64,000 nucleotides of DNA from Prochlorococcus sp. AG-402-K10 (GCA_003216835.1 QCIF01000004.1:62001-126000); one strand, 5' to 3'. Positions 39,864 to 47,670 are shown, counted from the stretch's first letter. Program-made: numbers and translations. The notes: generated by a model not told the origin, from the sequence alone.

Positions 39864-39949
39864 TTGTTCACGAGATTATTATCTAGTAGCCTTATATACA
39901 ATAGAGGTTTCTTAAAAAAAATAAGATTGAATTAAATCTAAGTAAAATA

Positions 39950-40171
39950 ATGCCTAAAAATCCCTTTCAACTTGGATGGAATAAAGGTTGGGATTTTCTC
40001 TTATTTCTTGAGGGAGGAACTCCTAAAATTGAAGCGAGTGGATTTGGCATTACGATGACAACGGATATTAAGAAAGGAGAATCCCCTTCACAAACAGCAG
40101 ATAGATTAGTTTTTAAAGAACAACGAAATCGCAAATCAATCTACTATTCTTGGCTTAAATCAATAAGTTAA
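39950..40171 (+). CDS. small soluble protein, 73 aa
   Basis: The protein reads MPKNPFQLGWNKGWDFLLFL, then EGGTPKIEASGFGITMTTDI and EQRNRKSIYYSWLKSIS. It is a basic beta/alpha mixture. The family is unknown. Confidence 0.5.
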   Translation: MPKNPFQLGWNKGWDFLLFLEGGTPKIEASGFGITMTTDIKKGESPSQTADRLVFKEQRNRKSIYYSWLKSIS

Positions 40172-40459
40172 AAAGCAGTAAAAAAATACAGATCCAGAAT
40201 TTGTCATTGCTATATGTTTGATTCCTTTGCTTGGAAGAATAAGCCTAGATTGATTTAATTAAATACTTACTACTTGCACCACTCCTGTTGATGTGTGTTC
40301 CTCTTGGGATTTAATCTATTAAGTAGTGTCTGATACGCTATAAGAAAAGCTAATCATAGTTATAGTTTTTGCATATTAAATAGATTATTTATTCGTATAG
40401 CTTGTAACCAGAAACAAGGATAAAGATAATTAACTTGTAAGTAACTTCTATTTAAGATT

Positions 40460-40516
40460 ATGCACCCTATCTCAGAAGAACTTTATAAGAAATTAGTAGA
40501 GGGTTCTAAAAAATGA
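40460..40516 (+). CDS. micro-ORF, 18 aa (copy 2)
   Basis: The ORF encodes MHPISEELYKKLVEGSKK, differing from the first copy by a few mostly conservative changes. In this copy the upstream alternative ATG is lost, so initiation is at this ATG. Its stop overlaps the next start. Confidence 0.48.
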   Translation: MHPISEELYKKLVEGSKK

Positions 40517-40596
40517 AAAGGAGAAATAAGCTATTGGTTGCTTTTCTAGCTTTTGATATAGGAGTGAATTTATCCCATCTTTACGTCTTCACTTAA
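40513..40596 (+). CDS. micro membrane protein, 27 aa (copy 2)
   Basis: The ORF encodes MKRRNKLLVAFLAFDIGVNL and SHLYVFT. The central LL-x-[AT]-FLAFDIG is identical to copy 1 at 27888. It has a basic start and a hydrophobic core. Confidence 0.46.
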   Translation: MKRRNKLLVAFLAFDIGVNLSHLYVFT

Positions 40597-40732
40597 TTCT
40601 CAAATTTACATTAGATTAAATCATTTTTTAATTTGATCTTATTTAATTTTTAATTAATCCTTAAACCTGCTTATTTAATTTAAATGTGCTTCTTTAAGCT
40701 TCCCCACACAGATATCTTAAAGAAGTAAGCTT

Positions 40733-40822
40733 ATGCAAACAGATCAGAAGGCTTTATTTCGGATAGCGGTTGCAATTAACATACTTATGTTGCTGGTAAT
40801 AATATATCTGGCTTCAACTTAA
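40733..40822 (+). CDS. single-helix membrane peptide, 29 aa
   Basis: The ORF encodes MQTDQKALFRIAVAINILML and LVIIYLAST. It is a membrane helix with a polar start. A hairpin-like CTTCTTTAAG / CTTAAAGAAG pair (40690-40726) lies just upstream. The family is unknown. Confidence 0.45.
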   Translation: MQTDQKALFRIAVAINILMLLVIIYLAST

Positions 40823-40852
40823 TTACTATTTATAGTTCTTTTGACAAAATAG

Positions 40853-41194
40853 ATGCGGTTTCGTTGTGCATTGGACGACCGTCTCCTCTTAATTACCTCT
40901 TTGATCTCTTACTCACTTATATTTCTACAGAAATTTGTGAGGTTATAATTTAACTATGTAGAACGGTCGAATATACCCCATACCACCTTTCACTTTCCTA
41001 AATAGGAACTTTGATGGATAATAAATTTATATCTGAACGAGTTATTCTAACTTAATTCGAACTTGAAACTTTCGCCGAGATCCCATGGTAAAACAGGAAC
41101 CTAGCTACTGGCTAATGAACCATGAGCATTGAGTTATTGCAAGTGGTTTCAAAGACACCCAAAAAAATGTTCACGAAATGTTCACGATTTTTTA
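40853..41194. repeat. EVE-gene insertion scar S6 (class B), long version
   Basis: The block from GATGCGGTTTCGTTGTGCAT through CCCCATACCACCTTTCACTT and CTTTGATGGATAATAAATTT to CGCCGAGATCCCATGG is paralleled at 45735-45975. ATG 41088 gives MVKQEPSYWLMNHEH-stop, a decayed EVE N-terminus with core CTACTGGCTAATG. Perfect tandem class B arms AAATGTTCACG lie at 41165-41175 and 41176-41186. Confidence 0.8.
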
Positions 41195-41395
41195 ATGGCT
41201 TCACCTTCGAGTTGGGAATTCTATAAAGAAGATCAAACAAAGATTTTATGGGTCCATATTTGTGCCCAAGATTTAACAGGAGTAGCTATTTCAATTAATA
41301 AATGGTGGAAGACAAGATATCCAGAATACAAAATGCGAGTAGTTTCTAAAAAAGAGTTTGAACAAGTAAAAATACAAGAGCAGAAAAAGCAGTAA
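41195..41395 (+). CDS. small soluble protein, 66 aa
   Basis: The protein reads MASPSSWEFYKEDQTKILWV, then HICAQDLTGVAISINKWWKT and a charged tail. The start at 41195 follows scar S6 directly; the ORF-track extension reads through the scar and is not real protein. It sits where the class B integrase would have begun, but the sequence is not integrase-like. The family is unknown. Confidence 0.5.
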   Translation: MASPSSWEFYKEDQTKILWVHICAQDLTGVAISINKWWKTRYPEYKMRVVSKKEFEQVKIQEQKKQ

Positions 41396-41474
41396 GAAAA
41401 TTAATCTTTGGTAAATTTTGATGCTGAATATTTTATTTATGCAGCTAATATAATTTCAGTACATTGATCAATAA

Positions 41475-41630
41475 ATGAATTCCGCATTTTCAAAAGTTTC
41501 AAATTTGAAAGTTAACAGGGTTTCTAAAATAGCCATTACTCTCGCATCATCAACTTTCTTCTTATACGCATTAGGTCAAGCACCAATTTTTAAAAATATT
41601 CTTGCAGGTGCTTTCTCTTGTTCTGGCTAA
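41475..41630 (+). CDS. small membrane protein, 51 aa
   Basis: The protein reads MNSAFSKVSNLKVNRVSKIA, then ITLASSTFFLYALGQAPIFK and NILAGAFSCSG. It has one hydrophobic helix and a terminal C-x-G. It was missed by the track. The family is unknown. Confidence 0.48.
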   Translation: MNSAFSKVSNLKVNRVSKIAITLASSTFFLYALGQAPIFKNILAGAFSCSG

Positions 41631-41675
41631 AATAAATTCGCATTTTAGGCAAAGCAAAGTTCTAAAATAGAGAAT

Positions 41676-41720
41676 GATTGACAGTCGATCTAACATGGAG
41701 GGATAAAACCCTCTTTTTTA
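41676..41720. repeat. dispersed TTGACAGTCGATCTAA-hairpin element, full copy
   Basis: GATTGACAGTCGATCTAACAT is followed by GGAGGG-ATAAAA-CCCTC and TTTTTT. It is a perfect match to the family consensus except for one base in the stem. It functions at least as a terminator. Confidence 0.78.
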
Positions 41721-41727
41721 ATGATTA

Positions 41728-41800
41728 ATGAGAAGCAAAAGTATTCGAACCTGCGACCTAGTGCTCCAAAAACACTGCACACCCAATTAGCATTACTAGG
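41728..41800 (-). pseudogene. tRNA-like remnant (possibly tRNA-Gln)
   Basis: On the reverse strand, AGTGT-TTTTGGA-GCACT forms a 5-bp anticodon-like stem with a 7-base loop reading TTG, followed by AGGTCGCAGGTTCGAATACT, which carries the T-loop consensus GGTTCGAAT. The T-stem 3' half and both acceptor strands do not pair well, so it is not a functional tRNA. It may be a relic of a tRNA-targeting element. Confidence 0.35.
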
Positions 41801-41898
41801 TTTTAAGCTATAACTTATTTCTTGCGTAGTATTTCTCAGCTTATCTAGTCAAATCTATGCAAAAATTTTACCGTAATTTGACCTAATATTTACTTTTA

Positions 41899-43482
41899 TT
41901 ATCTATACCGTCTTCCTTTTTGTAAATCTGTCCAGTCACATGTGTAACCTTTAGATGATGGGAGCTTTTGGCTCCAAGTTTTTGGGCTTATTTGAGAAGT
42001 CTCCCTGACAATAGTAAAACCACTTTGCTGATTAATCTTTCCGATACGCAACTTTTGTTTGATGTGATGATTTGGCATTATTTGAATAGACCCTTGTGGT
42101 GCATTAAATCTAATTCCAACAAGAGCTTTTCTGACTTCTGCAGGAACAAATGTATTGGCTTTTTCTACTCCTTTTTTCCATAGGTAAACCATGTTATATG
42201 CTGACTCTTGAGGATCAGTAACAAGACGATCAGACCCATATCTTTTTTTAAAATTACTTACAAATTTTCTAGAGGCTGAAGTATTAATATTCTGCATATA
42301 GTTCCATGCAGCATAGTGTCCTTTGATTGATTGATTCCCAATAAGATTAGATAATACAGTGATTTCTTCTTCAGTAATTGAGTAATTCATGACATAGTAT
42401 CCATTACTCGTAGTTAAGTCTCTATCCCTAAGTTGTTGAAAAAAACTAATAAGTTGGTTCCCATTGAGGGTATTTATTATTACTCCCCCATTAGGTAATG
42501 TTTTCTTGATTTTAGAAATGATAGGAGCAACCTCCGTATTACCTAGTGGTAAATAATCCTCACCTACAACTTTTCCACCTATTTTCTTAAGGTGATTTTT
42601 TGTAATAGTATTTACCACTCGCGGGAATATATAATCTGAGCCAACTAAGTAAAAGGGCTTTCCTGCAGCAGGAGAATCCCTAAACATAAACTCTGCTGCT
42701 GGTACAGCTTGTTGATTGGGTGTGGCACCAGTGTAGAAAATATTTTTAGAGCATTCTTGACCTTCATAAACTATTGGATAAAAAAGCAATGAATTCCTTG
42801 ATTCAAATACTGGTAGCATGGCTTTCCTGCTTGCGGATGTCCAACCACCAAATACAACAGGGACTCCATCAAAATCTATAAGACTTTTAGACTTTTTAGC
42901 AAAAGTTGGCCAATCAGACTTACCATCTTCGATTATGTATTCAATTTTATATTTTTTATCACCAACTTTCACTCCGCCAGACTCATTTATTTCTGCAATA
43001 GCCATCTTTTCGACATCAACAAGAGTGGACTCCGAGATTGCCATTGTCCCACTTAATGAATGTAAAATACCTACGGTTACCCAATCATCAAATATTGGAT
43101 CTTTTTGAGTTTGGTGTTTCTTCTTATTTCTGATTTTTAAATTTTCATTATTTTTATATTCATTTTTCAAATCCTCGTTATCAACTTTGAATTGATTTGT
43201 TTTATCGCTACTAATAAAAAGAATTAATAAAAAAACTAGTGGAATAACAAAAAATAAATTACTTTTTTTTAGATCTTTAGTCTTTAAGTTTTGCCATGAA
43301 AGATTTTTAAAGGATGATATAAAGCTTTTGATTTTGAGGTAATTATTATTTTCTAGATAATTAACGGTGCCACAGAAATCACATTTAATGTGATCAGAAG
43401 ATCTATCCCATTGGATTGGTGCTCCACAGTTTATGCATTTATATGGGACATTTCTTCTCACAATAAATTTAAATTTTTTCAA
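41899..43482 (-). CDS. zinc-ribbon / transmembrane / UrtA-like periplasmic-binding-domain protein
   Basis: This 527-residue protein has three parts. Residues 1-45 are a treble-clef zinc ribbon with two CxxC knuckles (YKCINCGAPIQW and IKCDFCGTVNYL). Residues ~75-92 are a membrane helix (LFFVIPLVFLLILFIS). From ~130 to the end it is a type I periplasmic binding domain close to UrtA/AmiC urea- or amide-binding proteins (VTVGILHSLSGTMAISESTL, DVEKMAIAEINESGGV, PVVFGGWTSASRKAMLPVFE, NSLLFYPIVYEGQECSKNIF). UrtA is normally a secreted or lipid-anchored protein of an ABC transporter; here a cytoplasmic zinc ribbon is fused to it. A sensor role is inferred. No urt permease genes are adjacent. Confidence 0.82.
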   Translation of the reverse strand: MKKFKFIVRRNVPYKCINCGAPIQWDRSSDHIKCDFCGTVNYLENNNYLKIKSFISSFKNLSWQNLKTKDLKKSNLFFVIPLVFLLILFISSDKTNQFKVDNEDLKNEYKNNENLKIRNKKKHQTQKDPIFDDWVTVGILHSLSGTMAISESTLVDVEKMAIAEINESGGVKVGDKKYKIEYIIEDGKSDWPTFAKKSKSLIDFDGVPVVFGGWTSASRKAMLPVFESRNSLLFYPIVYEGQECSKNIFYTGATPNQQAVPAAEFMFRDSPAAGKPFYLVGSDYIFPRVVNTITKNHLKKIGGKVVGEDYLPLGNTEVAPIISKIKKTLPNGGVIINTLNGNQLISFFQQLRDRDLTTSNGYYVMNYSITEEEITVLSNLIGNQSIKGHYAAWNYMQNINTSASRKFVSNFKKRYGSDRLVTDPQESAYNMVYLWKKGVEKANTFVPAEVRKALVGIRFNAPQGSIQIMPNHHIKQKLRIGKINQQSGFTIVRETSQISPKTWSQKLPSSKGYTCDWTDLQKGRRYR

Positions 43483-43564
43483 AAACTAATTATATTCAGA
43501 AAAATATTAAATTCAAAATTAATTCATAACATTTGACCGTTTTCGCTACGGTCATTTTTAAACA
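43483..43564. other. upstream region of the UrtA-like gene
   Basis: The region contains the palindrome GACCGTTTTCGCTACGGTC (43533-43551), a possible operator or hairpin between the divergent segments. No ORF is present. Confidence 0.35.
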
Positions 43565-43705
43565 ATAACTGTCTTCTCCAATGAAAAGTGAGCGCGACTA
43601 GCTATTACTGGGATCTCAAGGATTCGAGATTTTTTACCCAAACTTTACCCAAACTTTTAGCGATTGACAGTCGATCTAACATAGAGGGATAAAACCATCT
43701 TTATA
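43565..43705. repeat. EVE-gene insertion scar S7 (class A) plus dispersed hairpin element
   Basis: The partial core AATGAAAAGTGAGCGCGACTA continues into AGCTATTACTGGGATCTCAA; perfect tandem arms TTACCCAAACT lie at 43634-43644 and 43645-43655. Then comes TAGCGATTGACAGTCGATCT followed by the stem AGAGGG-ATAAAA-CCATCT, in which one base has mutated. It is nearly identical to scar S4 over the arms and beyond. Confidence 0.8.
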
Positions 43706-43817
43706 TATTATTTATATTGAGAAAAAAAGAAATACAAACTTTAAGAAGTCGACTCTGAAGGAAAATTTATTTTGAGATTACTGGTAAATTATCAAAAGCA
43801 ACTTAACAATTAATTCT

Positions 43818-44360
43818 TTGACTGAAATTCATAGAAAGACATTACTAAATCTTATAAAAGAAAGAGCATACAAGAAAGGTAAATTTACCTTATCTTCTGG
43901 TAAAGAATCAGAGCATTACATTAACTGTAAACCTGTTAGTTTATCCTGTGAGGGAAATGCACTTATATCCCATTTGATGCTTGAACATATAGAAGATAAA
44001 TCTGCAGCAGTTGGTGGACTTACACTAGGTGCTGATCCTTTAGTTTGTGGTATCGCACAGAAAGCATACTACTCAAATAAACATATTGATGCTTTGATCA
44101 TAAGAAAGAATCCGAAAGGATATGGAACAAAAGAAGTTATTGAAGGTAATAAGCCACCTAAAGGATCTATCGTTACAGTATTAGAAGATGTAACTACAAC
44201 AGGTAGTAGTGCCATCAAAGCCGTAAATGTTTTACGTGATGCAGGTTACATTGTGAATCGTGTTGTTGCAATCGTTGATAGAATAGAGGATCAAATTGTA
44301 TGGAAAAATAACAAGATAGAATTTATTTCTCTATACAAATTAGAGGATATTATTGAATGA
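43818..44360 (+). CDS. pyrE: orotate phosphoribosyltransferase
   Basis: PyrE converts orotate and PRPP to OMP in pyrimidine synthesis. The 180-residue sequence has FTLSSGKESEHYINCKPVSL, GGLTLGADPLVCGIAQKAYY, IIRKNPKGYGTKEVIEGNKP and the PRPP-binding motif VTVLEDVTTTGSSAIKAVNV, all typical. The start codon is TTG. Being island cargo between scars S7 and S8, it may be a second copy or a transferred housekeeping gene; phage and element-borne pyrE genes are known to me in general terms only. Confidence 0.88.
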   Translation: MTEIHRKTLLNLIKERAYKKGKFTLSSGKESEHYINCKPVSLSCEGNALISHLMLEHIEDKSAAVGGLTLGADPLVCGIAQKAYYSNKHIDALIIRKNPKGYGTKEVIEGNKPPKGSIVTVLEDVTTTGSSAIKAVNVLRDAGYIVNRVVAIVDRIEDQIVWKNNKIEFISLYKLEDIIE

Positions 44361-44387
44361 ACTTTTGGCAATTTACACCTCTAATAA

Positions 44388-44405
44388 TTATTGACAGTCG
44401 ATCTA
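44388..44405 (+). promoter_or_regulatory. dispersed TTGACAGTCGATCTAA element, promoter-like copy
   Basis: TATTGACAGTCGATCTAACA ends immediately before the ATG of the protease pseudogene (44409). With the start so close, the element cannot supply a -10 box for a leadered mRNA here. It may act as an end of the upstream cassette or as a leader instead. Confidence 0.45.
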
Positions 44406-44408
44406 ACA

Positions 44409-45663
44409 ATGAGAAAATATTTTCAAAATAAGTGTCTTGTCTTTTTATCAGCATTCTTTACGTTTCTTTCTCCTATAGAATTAAAAGCATCTCTTAGCTT
44501 ACCAAGTTGTGGCTGGAATAATTATTCCGTAGATCGTATAAACAAAGTAGCTCTACCTGGAGTAGTCATAATTAAGCATAAATAAGGGATTCGGTAGTGG
44601 ATTTGTTATCAGTCATAGTCGAAATAAAACATATATTCTTACTAATCATCATGTTGTTGATCTTTTAAGGAATGTAAAAGTACTTTGGCCTGATGGTACA
44701 GAACATAGAGCTCAAGTTCTTTTTTCTGCTACAAACAGTCTTTTTGCTGATCCAATTAAAGACTTAACTTTATTAGTTATTCAGGAAAAAAAAGGTAAAC
44801 CTTTACCTCTTCAAACAAAGAATCTATCAATAGGTAGTGACGTTGTTGCTATTGGATCACCAAAAGGATTCCGCTTTACAGTTACAAAAGGGATAATAAG
44901 TAGCCTTAGAGATCAGGGAAGAATTGTACAAACTGATGTTGCTCTTAATCCTGGCAATTCTGGTGGACCACTTCTAGATAAAAGAGGCTGTGTAGTAGGA
45001 GTCAATACAAGTTCTCGTTTAGACAGTATTGGCTTAAACTTTGCAGTTTCAAGTAATAGGATAAAAGAGTTTCTTAATGAATACCTTGTCTTCAATAAAG
45101 AGCTTCAAAAATCGAAAGACTCTCGGTTAATAGGACGAAATCATTTCCCATCCTCTTGGGATCTCTTAGATTCGGGACCATCAGCATTAAAAAATCGTGG
45201 CCAACTTGATTCAATTGATAAAGTAAGTACCAAGATTAGATTTACAAGTTCGCTAAGAGAAGCATGTCGTCGGTGGGAAAAGTCTTATAAAAATGCAGAC
45301 GCTAGTGACGAGGCATATGACAAAATAGCAGACCCAGCTTTTAATGATTACATAAAAGGTTTAATTACTGAAGATGAGTATATGTCTAGAACAAAAATGG
45401 CAGGCGATATACAACGGCTTGACAGACAACGGGAATTTGCAAACTCTCTTGAGGTTTTAAGACAAGTTGGGCATGATGATTGGTATATTTACTCTCGATT
45501 TGACGTGTACGGAGTCCGGGATTTGCTGCGGAAAATGGCTATCGAAAATAAACTAGGAATTCCGCAAACTGATATTGCTGAATCTGTTCAGGATAGGTAT
45601 TCCGCAGCATCCGTATTCCTAGCTGCTGATGATATATGTAGTGATTATGGCTATGGAAAATGA
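44409..45663 (+). pseudogene. HtrA-like secreted serine protease, single frameshift
   Basis: Frame 1 reads MRKYFQNKCLVFLSAFFTFL, a signal peptide, to ALPGVVIIKHK and a stop at 44583. The protein continues in the next frame with GFGSGFVISHSRNKTYILTN (His in NHHVVD), IKDLTLLVIQEKK (Asp), LNPGNSGGPLL (Ser) and VNTSSRLDSIGLNFAVSSNR, then ~200 residues of helical C-terminus to GYGK. One base too many near the A/G run at 44580-44588 explains the break. The catalytic triad is otherwise intact, so the loss is recent or a sequencing error. The C-terminal domain differs from the PDZ-TPR of 31411. Confidence 0.75.
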
Positions 45664-45729
45664 TATTTCAGAAAAAGTTTATGCTGATTAAATTGTTCCA
45701 ATTATTAGCTGATCTAAATTACAAAAAGA

Positions 45730-46083
45730 TTAGGAGATGGATGCGGATTCCGTTGGGAATTGGACGGCAGTCTCCTCCTAATTACCTATTTGCATTTCTT
45801 ACCCACTTATATTTCTATAGACATTTATGAGATCGAATATATACGTACATGCAAGGACGATTGACCCCATACCACCCGTTACTTTCCTAAATAGGGACTT
45901 TGATGGATAATGAATTTATATCTGAACGAGTTATTCTAACTTGATTCGAACCTGAAATTTTCGCCGAGATCCCTTGATATGACTGACGTTAACTACTGGC
46001 TAATGAAAAGCGAGCCGGACTAGCTATAATTGGGATATCAAGGATTCATCCTTTTTTATCCAAACTTTATCCAAACTTTTACC
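45730..46083. repeat. left boundary of the intact element: EVE 5' copy, attL core and integrase arms (S8)
   Basis: The block contains the ancestral EVE promoter (CCCCATACCACCCGTTACTT, CTTTGATGGATAATGAATTT), then ATG 45979 giving MTDVNYWLMKSEPD-stop, which matches the first 14 residues of the intact EVE protein (MTDCNYWLMKSEPD). The core AACTACTGGCTAATGAAAAG CGAGCC is at 45991-46016. Element sequence follows (GGACTAGCTATAATTGGGAT), then tandem arms TTATCCAAACT at 46056-46066 and 46067-46077, six bases before the integrase ATG. Confidence 0.88.
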
Positions 46084-47664
46084 ATGCCACAAATGGCAGA
46101 AAAAGCCAAAGTTCTCAACGGGAGAGGAACAGTATTTTGCTACTCAACGGGAACCCAAGCAGGAAAATATTTTTATAGAGAACTAAAAGAAGGTACAAAG
46201 CTTTATAGAACAAAGCTAATAGAAGGAGCAGCGAATCTAGAACAAGCTAAAGAGATGGCTATGGAAGTAGCTCTTGAAATGAGAGAGTCAGAACCACATC
46301 ACAGATCAAGCGATTTAACTTTGAAGCAAAAAGATGATGGTCTTTCATTACTTGAAAGAGAAGAGAAACTTGTAAGGAAAAAGGAAAGACTAGCTAGAGC
46401 AGAGAAGCAAAGAAACAACCCCAAGATGACCATAGAGAAAGCTCTTGAGGATTGGCTAGAAGGCATTAAGAAGAGAGTTGATGCGGGTGCTTTAGAACAG
46501 TCATCTTATGAGTTCAAAGGGTTCTGTATGCGTCATGTGATGAACTATTTAAAAGAGAAGAAAGTCACAATAACTGCTCAAATAAACGAGTCAACATTTG
46601 ATGATTATGTTTCATTCAGACTAGGACAAACAGCAAGAAGGATACCAGTCCAGAAAGAACTTCAAACACTTGGAGAGTTTATTAAAAGCTACCTAGTTAA
46701 ACATAGATATATCCCTGCTCGTCTTTGGTTAGATGGACAATTCCTCCCAAAGATCGAAATAAGACAAACCGATAGAGATGCAAACCCCGCAATCAATTCT
46801 GAAGACTGGAACACAATCATTACTCATATAAGAACAACTTGGAGAAAGGATGCTTATAAGATCAAAACACTAATGAATCACGGGACTCTATGTGAAAGAA
46901 AACCTGAGCAGAAAAATATATGGTATAGAAACATGTTCTGGCATTGGGTATTAGTTGCAAAGAATAGCGGTATGTCTCCTGAAGAAATCTGCAAGCTTAA
47001 ATGGAAGAATATTGAAATTATTGACGTTGGAAGGGTTTCAAATACCAAAGCTCAGGAAGAATGGGAGCAAGTAATGGGCGAAGCACAAGAAGAAGGAATT
47101 GACCTAGATATACAAGCACCTGACTTAAAAGACCCCTCAGAATGGGCGGCCAAAGGTACTGAATGGGGTAGAGAAGAGAGACTGATTGCATACATAACAA
47201 CCATGAGAGCGAAAACTCAGGAATACAGAGAGATACCAACTACATTGGGTTCAACGTTCAAGAGATGGAAGGATTTTTTAAGCAATGAGATGAATTACAA
47301 AATAAAAGGAGATGACTACGTTTTCGGCCAAATATTCAACAACTGCAAACAACCAGACCAAAGAAAAATAGGTCAGAATTGGAGATTGATTTGTGATTAT
47401 TTGATGTCTACAGGTAAGCTTCAAGGACACAAATTTAGCGATCGTCCATACACCTTGTATTCAATGCGTTCAACGTTCATAGAGAACCATATCTTGAGAG
47501 GTACTGATGCGTATTTGTTAGCTCGTATATGTGGAAACTCAGTAGCAACAATCATGCAAACCTATGAAAGAATTGACATAAGAAAACGAACAAAAGAGTT
47601 AACTGATATTCCATTTGGAAACAAAAAAGAAACCCCTGAAACTATCAAATTATTTGACGAATAA
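46084..47664 (+). CDS. int: tyrosine recombinase (integrase) of the element
   Basis: The start at ATG 46084 (MPQMAEKAKVLNGRGTVFCY) is preferred because the track start would translate the arm repeats. Residues ~1-75 are an arm-binding-like domain; ~115-230 is the helical core-binding domain (MTIEKALEDWLEGIKKRVDA). The catalytic domain includes NSGMSPEEICKLKWKNIEII, MRAKTQEYREIPTTLG (beta-hairpin Lys), YTLYSMRSTFIENHILRGTD, CGNSVATIMQTYERI (Tyr nucleophile). Arg of the second box and the Tyr are present. The first-box Arg (usual G-[LM]-R) reads Ser (GMS), and the second-box His positions are Tyr/Ser, so activity should be checked. Confidence 0.85.
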   Translation: MPQMAEKAKVLNGRGTVFCYSTGTQAGKYFYRELKEGTKLYRTKLIEGAANLEQAKEMAMEVALEMRESEPHHRSSDLTLKQKDDGLSLLEREEKLVRKKERLARAEKQRNNPKMTIEKALEDWLEGIKKRVDAGALEQSSYEFKGFCMRHVMNYLKEKKVTITAQINESTFDDYVSFRLGQTARRIPVQKELQTLGEFIKSYLVKHRYIPARLWLDGQFLPKIEIRQTDRDANPAINSEDWNTIITHIRTTWRKDAYKIKTLMNHGTLCERKPEQKNIWYRNMFWHWVLVAKNSGMSPEEICKLKWKNIEIIDVGRVSNTKAQEEWEQVMGEAQEEGIDLDIQAPDLKDPSEWAAKGTEWGREERLIAYITTMRAKTQEYREIPTTLGSTFKRWKDFLSNEMNYKIKGDDYVFGQIFNNCKQPDQRKIGQNWRLICDYLMSTGKLQGHKFSDRPYTLYSMRSTFIENHILRGTDAYLLARICGNSVATIMQTYERIDIRKRTKELTDIPFGNKKETPETIKLFDE

Positions 47665-47670
47665 ACCACC

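Larger units (their letters stand above)
40262..40596. repeat. ~300-bp duplicated segment, copy 2
   Basis: This matches 27640-27968: ACTTGCACCACTCCTGTTGA, TTAAGTAGTGTCTGATACGC, GCTAATCATAGTTATAGTTT, CTTGTAACCAGAAAC and the two micro-ORFs. Divergence is modest and spread along the length, indicating a duplication older than that of the DUF1330 leader. Confidence 0.75.

Noticed and set aside
44391-44585. Treating the 64-codon ORF as an independent small gene
   Set aside because: It is the signal-peptide end of the frameshifted protease that continues in the next frame from 44587.
45938-45960. GATTCGAACC in scar S8, resembling a tRNA T-loop
   Set aside because: Flanking bases do not form a T-stem or any other tRNA arm, and the sequence belongs to the EVE upstream block shared with scar S6.
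46030-46083. Longer integrase start at 46030
   Set aside because: These codons overlap the tandem 11-bp arm repeats, and the same DNA occurs at scars without an integrase; ATG 46084 is the natural start.
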